Source: Lysobacteraceae bacterium NML93-0793 (GTDB taxonomy: Bacteria > Pseudomonadota > Gammaproteobacteria > Xanthomonadales > Xanthomonadaceae). Taken from it: DNA of 64,000 bases. The DNA is taken from positions 1-64,000 of the forward strand of contig NTJG01000002.1 of the NCBI GenBank assembly GCA_002324875.1. The letters run 5' to 3'. Numbering within the stretch: position 1 is the first letter of the stretch; every line of letters starts with the position of its first letter. Both the position numbers and the translations under genes were made by a program. A model generated the notes under the pieces. It had not been told where the DNA came from. It saw only the letters and a list, made by a program, of their open reading frames with translations, and did not search any database. Shown here piece after piece: positions 55,873-64,000 of this stretch.

Positions 55873-57524
55873 CAGCCGGCGTCCTTCTGGTCTTCGAGGA
55901 AACGCGCACGCAACTGCGCACGCAGTTCCCGTCGACTGATCTTGCCGACCGCCGTCGTCCCGAAGGCGTCGATGAACACGATCTGGTCGGGCACCTTGAA
56001 TGCCGCCAGACCACGACCGCGTACCCAGGCCTTGAGCTCGGCCGGGCGCGGCTTGTCTCCACCGGGAATCACGAACGCGCAACTGCGCTCGCCGAGGAAG
56101 TCGTCCGGAATCGACACCACCGCCGCATCGAACACCTGCGGATGCGCGAGCAGATGGTCCTCGATCTCCTCGGCCGAGATCTTCTCGCCGGCGCGGTTGA
56201 TGTGGTCGGTCGCCCGGCCCTGCACGATCAGATGGCCGCTGGGCAGACGCTGCACCATGTCGCCGGTGCGGTAGAAGCCGTCGTCGGTGAACGAGCGCGC
56301 GTTGGCCGCATCGTCGTTGTGGTAACCGCGGATCGTGTACGGCCCGCGCGTCAGCAGATGACCCACTTCGCCATCGGCGACCGGCATCCCGTGATCGTCG
56401 ACGACGAGCACTTCGTCGTCTTCGCTGATCGGCCGGCCCTGGGTGGTCAGCACGAGATCGTCGGGATCGTCGAGGCGCGTGTAGTTCACCAGGCCCTCGG
56501 CCATGCCGAACACCTGCTGCAGACGACACCCCAGACCGGCGACCACGCGCCGCGCGGCTTCGGGCACCAGCTTGGCGCCGCCGACCTGCAGCACCTGCAG
56601 GCTCGACAGATCAAACGCGGTCTTGCCCGCCGCGTCCGCCCACAGCAGCGCGAGCGGCGGCACCAGGCCGACACAGGTCACGCGCTCGGCCGCGATCAGC
56701 GGAAACGCGGCATCGGGACCGGGCCCCGGGCTCAGCACCACGCGCGCGCCGGCATACAGCGCGCCGAAGAAGCCGGGCGAACTCATCGGAAAATTGTGCG
56801 CGGCCGGCAGCGCGACCATGTACACGCTGTCGGCATCGATGCCGCACAGCGCGTTGCTGGCGCGGAAGCTGTAGATGTAGTCGTCGTGCGTGCGCGGAAT
56901 CAGCTTCGACAGGCCCGTGCTGCCGCCGGAGATCTGCAGGAAGGCGACCGACTGCGGGTCGGGATCGCCGGGCAGCGCATCGCGCGGACCATCGAGCGAC
57001 GCCACGGCCACGAACTCCGCCGCATCGCCGACCACGAAGACCTGCCGCACCGCCGGCACGTCCGCCTGCAGGTCGCGGGCGAGCGTGCGGTAGTCGAAGG
57101 CCTCGTAGCGCTCTGCGCAGACGTAGGCAGCGGCCTCGGCCTTGCGCGCGAAATGGGCGACCTCGGTCAGCCGATGTGCCGGCAACGCATAGACCGGCAC
57201 CAGCTGCGCGCGGAACAGCGCGCAGACCACGGCGATGAATTCCGGAACATTGCCCAGCTGCACGACGACGCGATCACCGGGCGCGAGCCCCTGCGCCAGC
57301 AGGCCGGCGGCGATGCGTTCGGCCTCGGCCCACAGCTGCGCATAGGTCCAGCGCGTGTCGCCGCCGACCACGGCGACGGCATCCGCGAAGCGCACCGCGC
57401 GTTCGCGTAGGAAACCCGGGAACGTCTCGCCCCGCCAATGCCCGGCCGCGCGGTAGCGCGCGACGAACGCGTCGGGCCAGGTCTGGCGCAGCGGCAGGCG
57501 CTGCGGCGTGGAGGTGTCGCTCAT
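55872..57524 (-). CDS. entE: 2,3-dihydroxybenzoate-AMP ligase EntE
   Basis: A 550-residue aryl-acid adenylating enzyme. [20 protein letters not shown] is the phosphate loop. [17 protein letters not shown] contains the Asn that reads the 2-hydroxyl of DHB in DhbE/Ent[36 protein letters not shown] and the late GKISRRELR Lys complete the set. It activates DHB with ATP and loads the separate carrier protein. It lies 26 bases after entC and overlaps the isochorismatase start. Confidence 0.95.
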   Translation of the reverse strand: MSDTSTPQRLPLRQTWPDAFVARYRAAGHWRGETFPGFLRERAVRFADAVAVVGGDTRWTYAQLWAEAERIAAGLLAQGLAPGDRVVVQLGNVPEFIAVVCALFRAQLVPVYALPAHRLTEVAHFARKAEAAAYVCAERYEAFDYRTLARDLQADVPAVRQVFVVGDAAEFVAVASLDGPRDALPGDPDPQSVAFLQISGGSTGLSKLIPRTHDDYIYSFRASNALCGIDADSVYMVALPAAHNFPMSSPGFFGALYAGARVVLSPGPGPDAAFPLIAAERVTCVGLVPPLALLWADAAGKTAFDLSSLQVLQVGGAKLVPEAARRVVAGLGCRLQQVFGMAEGLVNYTRLDDPDDLVLTTQGRPISEDDEVLVVDDHGMPVADGEVGHLLTRGPYTIRGYHNDDAANARSFTDDGFYRTGDMVQRLPSGHLIVQGRATDHINRAGEKISAEEIEDHLLAHPQVFDAAVVSIPDDFLGERSCAFVIPGGDKPRPAELKAWVRGRGLAAFKVPDQIVFIDAFGTTAVGKISRRELRAQLRARFLEDQKDAG

Positions 57525-57550
57525 CGGGTCCTCGGTGATCCGTACACGCG

Positions 57551-58729
57551 TCAGGCAGCGCGCGCCTCGTCGATGCCCAGTGCATCGAGCAGCGCCCGGA
57601 ACTTGGCGGCGGTCTCGTCGACCTCCAGCGCCGGCTGCGAACCGGACACGATACCGGCCCCGGCGAACAGGCGCATCGTCCGCCCCTGCACATGCGCGCA
57701 GCGGATCGAGACGTACCAGTCGCCGTCGCCCCGGTCATCGGCCCAGCCGACCGCGCCGGCATAGAAACCGCGATCCACCGGCTCCAGCGCGCGGATCATC
57801 TCCAGCGCCCGCGCGCGCGGCGTGCCGCAGACCGCGGGCGTGGGATGCAGCAGGCCGGCCAGCGCCGCCGCCGAGACGGCCGGGGCCTTCAACGTGCCGG
57901 TGATGCGCGTGCCCAGATGCCACATCGTGGCGGTGGCATGCAGCGACGGCCGCGGAGGCGCATCCAGCTCGTCGCACAGCGGCGCAAGCGCCTCGACGAT
58001 GGCATCCACCACATGCCGGTGTTCGTCGTGATCCTTGACCGATTCCATCAGCGCCTCGGCGGCGCGGCGGTCGGCGTCCGGATCGGCCAGGCGTCGCGCC
58101 GAGCCGGCCAGCGGATGCGAAACGATCGCGCGGCCGCGGCGCGACACCAGCAGTTCGGGCGTCGCGCCCACCAGCCAGCCCGCCGCGCCGCCGGTGGTTG
58201 CAGGCACCGGGGTGACGTAGGTGGTGACGCTGCGGTCGGCGCCGAGACGCGCGGCCAGGGCACGCGGATCGATCGCGACCGGCGCATCCACGCGCAGGCT
58301 GCGGGCGAGCACGACCTTGCGCAGCGCCTCCGCGCCCGGCGCCGTGTCGGCGTCGAGCCGCTCGATGCAGCGCGCGACCGCGTCCGCGTAGTCCGCGGCC
58401 GACGGCACTTCGATCGCGCGGCCGCCGAGGCCGATCACGGTGGGCACCGGGGCGGAGGCCGGCGCGTACACCTGCGCCGGCTGGTACAGCGCATCGTCGT
58501 GCGACGGGTCGAACGGCAGCGCGCCGACCAGCAAGGCCGGGCCTTCGGCGTGATCGGCGAAGAAGTCGGCGACCCGGGCGCCCAGCGTCGCCGCCGGACC
58601 GGACGGCAGACGCCGACGCACGCCGTCGGTCTCGATCCGGCGCAGCGGCGCGTCGAGACGGAACAGACCGGCCGCCGGATCGCGCGCCGGATCCACAGCG
58701 CCGGTCAGGCTGTGCGGGGCGGCGTTCAT
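57551..58729 (-). CDS. entC: Isochorismate synthase EntC
   Basis: A 392-residue chorismate-using enzyme. [16 protein letters not shown] has the catalytic-base Lys region. [20 protein letters not shown] and [16 protein letters not shown] hold the Mg-binding acidic residues, and [25 protein letters not shown] and FYAGAVGW are family landmarks. It converts chorismate to isochorismate, the first step of DHB synthesis. It overlaps the transporter stop (ATGA). Confidence 0.93.
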   Translation of the reverse strand: MNAAPHSLTGAVDPARDPAAGLFRLDAPLRRIETDGVRRRLPSGPAATLGARVADFFADHAEGPALLVGALPFDPSHDDALYQPAQVYAPASAPVPTVIGLGGRAIEVPSAADYADAVARCIERLDADTAPGAEALRKVVLARSLRVDAPVAIDPRALAARLGADRSVTTYVTPVPATTGGAAGWLVGATPELLVSRRGRAIVSHPLAGSARRLADPDADRRAAEALMESVKDHDEHRHVVDAIVEALAPLCDELDAPPRPSLHATATMWHLGTRITGTLKAPAVSAAALAGLLHPTPAVCGTPRARALEMIRALEPVDRGFYAGAVGWADDRGDGDWYVSIRCAHVQGRTMRLFAGAGIVSGSQPALEVDETAAKFRALLDALGIDEARAA

Positions 58730-59937
58730 GCCCGGCGTCCTCCGCCATGCGCCATCGCGGTCAGCGCCAGCATCACCAGCACCGCGCCGACCATCAGATA
58801 GGGCGCGCTCGGCGACACGCGATACAGCAGCGTGCCCAGCAGCGGGCCGGCCACCATGCCCATGCCCTGCACCGCCGCCACCGTGCCTGCCGCCACGCCC
58901 TGCTCGTGGGCCTCGACCGAATCGGCCGCCAGCGCCTGGAACGACGGAAACACGAAGCCCATGCCGAAGGCCGCGAGCCCGTACGCCGCCAGCAGCTGCC
59001 ATTGCGCGTCGATGGCGGCCGACGAGGCGAAGCCCGCTGCCGAGACCAGCGCACCGAGCGCGATCCAGCGCGCGGGGGGCACCGATTTCAGCCGCATCAC
59101 CAGCGCCTGGGCCAGGATCAGCCCGCCGCCGACCGCGGTCAGCGACAGGCCGGCCGCGCGGGCGCCGTCGGCCGGCGACAGCTGCAGCCGGTCGATCGCG
59201 AAAAAGCCCACCACCACCTGGGCGATCGTCACCGACACCATCGCCGCGAACACCGCGAGCAGTGGCAGGCGCAGGCGTGGATCGGCGAATCGCATCACCG
59301 GTGCGGGGCCAGGACGCGACGCGGCGGCCGGCGGCGTGGCCGGCAATCGCCACCACAGCACGGCCAGCGCCAGCATCGGCAGCAGCGCGGCCGCATAGAG
59401 CGCCCAGGCGATGCCGTGGAACGCGATCCAGCCGGCGGCGGCCGGCCCGACCACCATCCCGACCGCGTTCGCGGTGCCCAGCTTGGCCATCGCCGCGCCG
59501 CGCTGTCCGGGTGCCACTTCATCGGCGACGCAGGCCGCTGCAGTGGAGGGCACGGCGGCATAGAAGAGACCGATCAGCGCCCGGGTCGCCACCAGCGCGA
59601 CGACCGACAGCACGATCGCGGGCGGCGCGCGCAACGCGGCATCCACGAAAACCGCCATCGCGACATAGACCACCGCATAGCCCGACAGCGCGACCAGCAG
59701 CACGCGGCGCCGGCCCAGGCGATCGCTGAGGCGCCCCCAGCGCCGCGCGGCCAGCATCCAGAGCACGCCGGCGACGGTGACCGACAGGCCCGCATGCCAC
59801 TCCGCGAGGCCAAGCAGGCGCACGACCGGGCCCACCACGGCGACGAAGGCCATCATCGCCATCGTGCCCACGAAGGCCGTGAACACCAGCGCCGGCAGGG
59901 CGGATGCGGTCGGGTGCGCGGTCGTCGCAGTGTGCAT
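58726..59937 (-). CDS. MFS exporter, probable siderophore efflux (EntS-like role)
   Basis: A 403-residue drug:proton antiporter-type MFS protein with about twelve helices. It includes the motif RRWGRLSDRLGRRRVLLVAL between helices 2 and 3, and ANAVGMVVGPAAAGW. It is first in the biosynthetic operon and its stop overlaps entC (ATGA). It lies next to Fur-box-like sites, so it probably exports the finished catecholate from the cytoplasm. Sequence alone does not separate it from other DHA1 exporters. The ATG at 59937 was chosen; the frame extends further upstream through the control region. Confidence 0.84.
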   Translation of the reverse strand: MHTATTAHPTASALPALVFTAFVGTMAMMAFVAVVGPVVRLLGLAEWHAGLSVTVAGVLWMLAARRWGRLSDRLGRRRVLLVALSGYAVVYVAMAVFVDAALRAPPAIVLSVVALVATRALIGLFYAAVPSTAAACVADEVAPGQRGAAMAKLGTANAVGMVVGPAAAGWIAFHGIAWALYAAALLPMLALAVLWWRLPATPPAAASRPGPAPVMRFADPRLRLPLLAVFAAMVSVTIAQVVVGFFAIDRLQLSPADGARAAGLSLTAVGGGLILAQALVMRLKSVPPARWIALGALVSAAGFASSAAIDAQWQLLAAYGLAAFGMGFVFPSFQALAADSVEAHEQGVAAGTVAAVQGMGMVAGPLLGTLLYRVSPSAPYLMVGAVLVMLALTAMAHGGGRRA

Positions 59938-60017
59938 GGGGTCTCGGATGATCAGCGCCGGTCCGGGGGCCGGAACGCAGGAACGACACGCGCAGGCGCG
60001 ACGTCGCAGTCGGCGGT

Positions 60018-60038
60018 AAATGATAACAGATCGCATTT
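60018..60038. promoter_or_regulatory. Fur-box-like site 1
   Basis: AAATGATAACAGATCGCATT has the inverted-hexamer pattern of a ferric uptake regulator site, with several mismatches to GATAATGATAATCATTATC. It is about 80 bases upstream of the exporter start, in AT-rich DNA that stands out from its surroundings. Confidence 0.5.
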
Positions 60039-60094
60039 GAGGCAGGCCAACTGCTCGTGTCACCGCATTGGCTGGTCGCACCGAGCAACTTGTT

Positions 60095-60113
60095 ATTGAG
60101 AATAATTCGCATT
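60095..60113. promoter_or_regulatory. Fur-box-like site 2
   Basis: ATTGAGAATAATTCGCATT follows the NATGAGAATNATTCTCATT form of Fur sites seen in many gammaproteobacteria. It lies about 95 bases before the FepA-like receptor start and 160 bases from the exporter, so it can govern both divergent units. Confidence 0.65.
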
Positions 60114-60208
60114 AATTTTAGTATTCCCGGGCGCCGCCACCGTGGCGCCTTCTCTCTCTTGCCTGCCGCCGCGATGGCGAGTCACCCGCGCCGGAGTTCA
60201 CCGTCATC

Positions 60209-62479
60209 ATGTTGTCCCTGCCCCGCACCACCCTGTCCGCCTCGATCGCCCTGCTGCTGTCCGCACCCGCGCTGGCGCAGCGCGCCTCCGACAAGGCCGG
60301 TCGCGCCGCCCTCGACCTCGATACCGTCCGCGTCACCGCCGAGGCCATCGCCCGCCAGGCGCTGGGCACGTCGGTGATCACGGTCGAGGACATCGAGCGT
60401 CGCCCGCCGGCGAACGATCTGTCGGAACTGATCCGGACCATGCCGGGCGTCAACCTCACCGGCAACAGTTCCTCGGGCCAGTACGGCAACCACCGCCAGA
60501 TCGACCTGCGCGGCATGGGCCCGGAGAACACGCTGATCCTCGTCGACGGCAAGCCGGTCGGCTCGCGCGATTCGATCCGCATGGGCCGCAGCGGCGAGCG
60601 CAACACGCGCGGCGACACCAACTGGGTGCCGGCCGAGGCGGTCGAGCGCATCGAAGTGCTGCGCGGCCCGGCGGCAGCGCGTTACGGCTCCGGCGCCTCC
60701 GGCGGCGTGGTCAACATCATCACCAAGCGCCCGACCGGCGATCTGAGCGGCTCGCTGAGCCTGTTCGGCCAGGTGCCGCAGCACGGCGACGAGGGCGGCA
60801 GCCAGCGCGCGGGTGTGACCCTGAGCGGTCCGTTGACCGACACGCTGTCGTTCCGCGTCTACGGCAGCGTCAACAAGACCGATGCCGATTCCCTCGACCT
60901 CAATGCCGACTTCCTGACCGACGCCGGCGTCACCCCGCCCGCCGGCCGCGAAGGCGTGCGCAACCGGGACGTCAACGCGCTGCTGCGCTGGGACATCAAC
61001 GACGCGCACGTGGTCGAGTTCGAGGCCGGCACCAGCCGCCAGGGCAACATCTACGCCGGCGACCGCGCGGTCAGCCTCGACGGCACGCCGCTGATCACCG
61101 AGCTGGCCGAACAGGGCGCAGAGACGAACCGCATATATCGCAACAGCGGCGCGGTCACCCATCGCGGCCGCTGGGGCGATGCGTCCTCGCGCGTCACGCT
61201 CGCGTTCGAAGGCACCAACAACACCCGTCTCAACGAAGGCCTGGCCGGCGGCCCGGAAGGCTCGATCGGCAGCGCGACCGCGTCGTCGACCTCGCGCCTG
61301 CGCAACTACGCGGTCGATGGCGAGGTGAGCCTGCCGACGACCATCGGCGCGACCGAGCACATCTGGACGGTCGGCTTCGAACACCGCGACAGCGAGCTCG
61401 AAGATCCCTACTCGATGTCGCAATCGGGCGGCAACGGCGGCGGCATTCCGGGCCTCGATCCGGACCGCGGCGGCGGCAAGGCCGATGCGCAGACCTCGGC
61501 CGTGTTCGTCGAGGACAACATCTACGCCGGCGAGCGCTGGATCGTGACCCCGGGCGTGCGTTTCGACCACCACAGCCAGTTCGGCAACAACGCCAGCCCC
61601 AGCCTCAACGTGCAGTTCGCGCTCAGCGACGACCTCAAGCTCAAGGGCGGCGTGGCGCGCGCGTTCAAGGCGCCGAATCTCTACCAGTCGAACCCGAACT
61701 ACCTCTACTACACGATGGGCTTCGGCTGCCCGGACAACTTCCCGAGCCTGGGCTCGGGCTGCTACGTGCTCGGCAATGCCGATCTCGATGCGGAAACCAG
61801 CCTCAACAAGGAAATCGGCATCGAGTGGGCACCGGTCTCCGGCCACCATGCGTCGCTGACCTACTTCCACAACGACTACAAGGACAAGGTGGTCTCGGGC
61901 TTCATCCCGGTCGGGCAGACGCCCGGCGTGCCCGGCGCGCAGCCGGTGCCGCCGGCGCGCATCTTCCAGTGGGAAAACGCGCCCGAGGCCGTGGTCTCGG
62001 GCCTGGAAGGCAACATCAATATTCCGCTGATCGGCGAGCGCGGCAACGTGCTGACGTGGAACAACAACGTCACGTACATGATCGAGAACGAGAACACGGT
62101 GACCGGCCAGCCGCTGTCGGTGATTCCGGAATACACCGTCAACACCTCGCTCGACTGGCAGGCCACCGACGCGCTGTCGCTGCTGCTGACCGGCACGTTC
62201 TACGGCCGCCAGGAACCGGCGACGCGCGACATCAACAACGACGACCGCTGCAATGAAGCCGGCGCGGACTGCGTGGCCGTGCGCCAGGTGCGTGACCCGT
62301 ACACCATCTGGGGCATCGGTGCGCGCTACCGCATCACGCCGACGGTGAGTCTGGGCGGCGGCGTCAACAACCTGCTCGACAAGCGCCTGTTCCGGGAATC
62401 GAACAGCCAGTACGCGGGCGCGGCGACCTACAACGAGCCGGGCCGGTCCTACTACGTCAGCATGAACATCGGTTTCTGA
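60209..62479 (+). CDS. FepA/PirA-like TonB-dependent catecholate siderophore receptor
   Basis: A 756-residue outer-membrane receptor. The signal peptide ends near APALAQ and a TonB box (LDTVRVTA) follows. The plug reads GNHRQIDLRGMGPENTLILV, DGKPVGSRDSIRMGRSGERN, TRGDTNWVP and RIEVLRGPAAARYGSGASGG, all close to FepA/PfeA. The barrel ends YYVSMNIGF with C-terminal Phe. A Cys pair in FGCPDNFPSLGSGC lies in a predicted extracellular loop. It should import ferric enterobactin-type complexes. It is divergent from the biosynthetic operon and shares its Fur-type control region. Confidence 0.94.
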   Translation: MLSLPRTTLSASIALLLSAPALAQRASDKAGRAALDLDTVRVTAEAIARQALGTSVITVEDIERRPPANDLSELIRTMPGVNLTGNSSSGQYGNHRQIDLRGMGPENTLILVDGKPVGSRDSIRMGRSGERNTRGDTNWVPAEAVERIEVLRGPAAARYGSGASGGVVNIITKRPTGDLSGSLSLFGQVPQHGDEGGSQRAGVTLSGPLTDTLSFRVYGSVNKTDADSLDLNADFLTDAGVTPPAGREGVRNRDVNALLRWDINDAHVVEFEAGTSRQGNIYAGDRAVSLDGTPLITELAEQGAETNRIYRNSGAVTHRGRWGDASSRVTLAFEGTNNTRLNEGLAGGPEGSIGSATASSTSRLRNYAVDGEVSLPTTIGATEHIWTVGFEHRDSELEDPYSMSQSGGNGGGIPGLDPDRGGGKADAQTSAVFVEDNIYAGERWIVTPGVRFDHHSQFGNNASPSLNVQFALSDDLKLKGGVARAFKAPNLYQSNPNYLYYTMGFGCPDNFPSLGSGCYVLGNADLDAETSLNKEIGIEWAPVSGHHASLTYFHNDYKDKVVSGFIPVGQTPGVPGAQPVPPARIFQWENAPEAVVSGLEGNINIPLIGERGNVLTWNNNVTYMIENENTVTGQPLSVIPEYTVNTSLDWQATDALSLLLTGTFYGRQEPATRDINNDDRCNEAGADCVAVRQVRDPYTIWGIGARYRITPTVSLGGGVNNLLDKRLFRESNSQYAGAATYNEPGRSYYVSMNIGF

Positions 62480-62485
62480 TGCAGC

Positions 62486-62501
62486 GCGGCCTCGGGGCCG
62501 C
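62486..62501. terminator. Short GC hairpin after the receptor gene
   Basis: A perfect six-base stem GCGGCC/GGCCGC around TCGG lies seven bases after the receptor stop, with no T-run. It may attenuate rather than end transcription into the esterase gene. Confidence 0.3.
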
Positions 62502-62595
62502 ACCCGGCCGGACTGTCCGCGATCCGGACTCCATACCCCGACGATCTGGACGCATCCGGCCCGTCGCACGAAGATCGGACCCCCGTCTCCCCACG

Positions 62596-63636
62596 ATGCC
62601 CCGCATGACGCTCCGCAGATCCTCCCCCGCCCGCCCGCTGCGCCTGGCCACGCTCGCCGCGGCCGCGGGCCTGCTGTTCGCGCTGCAGGCCGTGCCGCAG
62701 GCCGCGTCGGCGCAGCAGCGCGATCCCACCCGCTCGATCGGCGAGACCGTCGCCAGCCGGCCGTCGCCGCATTACGCGTTCGACCGGTTCGAGGTGCGCA
62801 GCGCCGATGGCCAGCGGACCTGGCGCGTGCATGTCGCCGCGCCCAGGGGCACGGCGCCCGAAGGCGGCTGGCCGGTGTTCTGGATGCTCGACGGCAATGC
62901 CGCGCTGATCGAATTCGACGAGGCGCTGCTGGCCGAACTCGCCGCGCAGCCGGTGCCGCATGCGCTGGTGTTCGTCGGTTACGCCAACGACCTGCGCATC
63001 GATTCCGAAGCGCGCACCCGCGACTACACGCCGGTCCCCGGCGAGCGTCCGGTGCGCGGCGGCGGCACGATCACCGGTGGCGGCGGCGCGGATGCGCTGC
63101 TCGAAGTCATCGAGCGCCAGATCCGGCCCGAAGTCGAGCGCCGCATCGAGACCGACCCGGCGCAGCAGACCCTGTGGGGCCATTCGCTGGCGGGTCTGTT
63201 CACGCTGCATGCGCTGTATACCCGCACCGGCGCGTTCGCCACCTACGCCGCCGGCAGCCCGTCGCTGTGGTGGGGCGACGGTGCCCTGCTCGGCGCGCCC
63301 GAACAGCGCTTCACGGACAACAACGCCGGCCGCCGCGCCCGCGTGCTGATCGGCCTGGGCGAAGGCGAGCGCCAGGTCGCGCATCGCGATCTCGACGATC
63401 CGCGCGTGCAGGTGCATCTGCGCCGCATCGCCGCTGCGCCGGCCGACTCGGCGGAAAAACTGGCGCAGCGGCTGTCGAAGGTCGACGGCCTGCAGGTCGC
63501 GTATCGCGAGTTTCCCGCACTGACCCACGGCCCGATGTTCCGCGCGTCGCTGATGTGGGCGCTGCACGCGATCACCGGCATCGCCGACCACAGCGATACC
63601 CCGAGCCGTGCCGACGGCGTGGACCCGCACGGGTGA
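62596..63636 (+). CDS. Exported alpha/beta-hydrolase, probable siderophore trilactone esterase (IroE/PfeE-like)
   Basis: A 346-residue alpha/beta hydrolase of the putative-esterase group. A signal peptide (RLATLAAAAGLLFALQAVPQ to ASA) is followed by VFWMLDGNAAL and FVGYANDLRID. GHSLAGLFTLHALY gives the nucleophile Ser197, and a late ALTHGPMF gives the catalytic His. Periplasmic esterases of this type (IroE, PfeE) open the enterobactin ring to release iron, and they are encoded beside FepA-like receptors. The start at 62596 is one of two close ATGs (also 62605). Confidence 0.86.
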   Translation: MPRMTLRRSSPARPLRLATLAAAAGLLFALQAVPQAASAQQRDPTRSIGETVASRPSPHYAFDRFEVRSADGQRTWRVHVAAPRGTAPEGGWPVFWMLDGNAALIEFDEALLAELAAQPVPHALVFVGYANDLRIDSEARTRDYTPVPGERPVRGGGTITGGGGADALLEVIERQIRPEVERRIETDPAQQTLWGHSLAGLFTLHALYTRTGAFATYAAGSPSLWWGDGALLGAPEQRFTDNNAGRRARVLIGLGEGERQVAHRDLDDPRVQVHLRRIAAAPADSAEKLAQRLSKVDGLQVAYREFPALTHGPMFRASLMWALHAITGIADHSDTPSRADGVDPHG

Positions 63637-64000
63637 GCGCGGTCGCGATGGACATCGACGGCTATGTGGCGGATGCCGATGCCGCCTACCCGATGCATTT
63701 CCATCGCGAACAGATGCCGGCGTGGCTGCACGCCACCGCCACGGCGCTGGGTTTCCGCGCGCCCGATCCCGCGCGGCCCTATCGCTGGTGCGAACTCGGC
63801 AGCGGCGCCGGTCTCACCGCGCTGGTCGCCGCGGCCTGCAATCCGGCGGGCCACTTCACCGCCGTCGATGCCGACGCCGCGCAGATCGCTCGCGCACGCG
63901 GCATCGCCGAACGCGCGGGCCTGGCCAATCTCGACTTCGTCCATGCCGACCTGCGCGAGTACGCGGCGCAGCGCGGTGAGGCCTTCGACTTCATCGTCTC
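63633..64000 (+). CDS. Class I SAM-dependent methyltransferase, N-terminal part (cut by window edge)
   Basis: An open frame of 122 codons runs off the window. It starts with GTG at 63633, overlapping the esterase stop (GTGA), or with ATG at 63648. RWCELGSGAGLTALVAAACN is the SAM-binding motif I, and HFTAVDADAAQIARARGIAE is the acidic motif II. LDFVHADLREYA follows. It is a Rossmann-type methyltransferase; the substrate is not evident. Its coupling to a siderophore esterase is noteworthy. Confidence 0.8.
   Translation, partial: MSAVAMDIDGYVADADAAYPMHFHREQMPAWLHATATALGFRAPDPARPYRWCELGSGAGLTALVAAACNPAGHFTAVDADAAQIARARGIAERAGLANLDFVHADLREYAAQRGEAFDFIV

Overview
The window is high-GC, gene-dense DNA that reads like a chromosome segment of a Xanthomonadaceae/Lysobacteraceae bacterium (Xanthomonas/Lysobacter/Luteimonas-like; genus not resolved). 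The reasons are the GC-rich codon use, the many ATGA/GTGA-coupled operons, a xylan-utilisation locus with TonB-dependent uptake and sites resembling the Xanthomonas xyl box, and several repeat families. No tRNA, rRNA, CRISPR array, phage or insertion sequence was recognised.

Layout. 1-2954 (minus): DUF4159, MoxR ATPase, DUF58 and a truncated BatA-like gene. 2955-3785: non-coding, with a hexamer tract and a long inverted-repeat element. 3786-8610 (minus): two Tat-signal TldD paralogs and a TldE partner. 8843-10654: a DUF885 peptidase gene broken by two in-frame TAG codons. 10674-11841 (minus): two CrcB fluoride-channel subunits plus DUF190. 12051-18616: a ModE-like regulator divergent from an OFA-type transporter (broken by one TGA), fdhD, a YdeP-type formate dehydrogenase and a small overlapping gene. 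18617-19508: non-coding, with a duplicated cluster of DnaA-box-like sites. 19509-19952: a DUF2628 protein.

20195-49559 is a glucuronoxylan island. It encodes outer-membrane uptake (TonB receptor), a hexuronate transporter and a sugar symporter. It has two GH10 xylanases, GH115 and GH67 alpha-glucuronidases, two GH43 enzymes, a SASA-type acetylesterase and an aldose epimerase. The hexuronate route is UxaC, UxuB, ManD and the xylose route is XylA, XylB. One LacI-type regulator sits inside the island. Palindromic sites built on TAGCGCTA lie before the TonB receptor/hexuronate transporter pair and before xylB; a variant lies at the start of the GH67 operon. Together these suggest one regulon that cuts methylglucuronoxylan and sends xylose to xylulose-5-phosphate and glucuronate to 2-keto-3-deoxygluconate.

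49802-64000 is a catecholate siderophore locus. On the minus strand lie an MFS exporter, EntC, EntE, an isochorismatase, a separate aryl carrier protein, a one-module EntF-like NRPS (C-A-T-TE, with a serine-type pocket), EntA and a small membrane protein. Divergent from it are a FepA-like receptor, a secreted esterase and a truncated methyltransferase. Two Fur-box-like sites lie between the two units. The expected product is enterobactin or a close relative.

Non-coding structure is unusually rich: four REP-like inverted doublets, three of which touch start or stop signals; two members of a long inverted-repeat family next to hexamer tracts; a duplicated DnaA-box cluster; and a paired inverted motif before the formate dehydrogenase operon.
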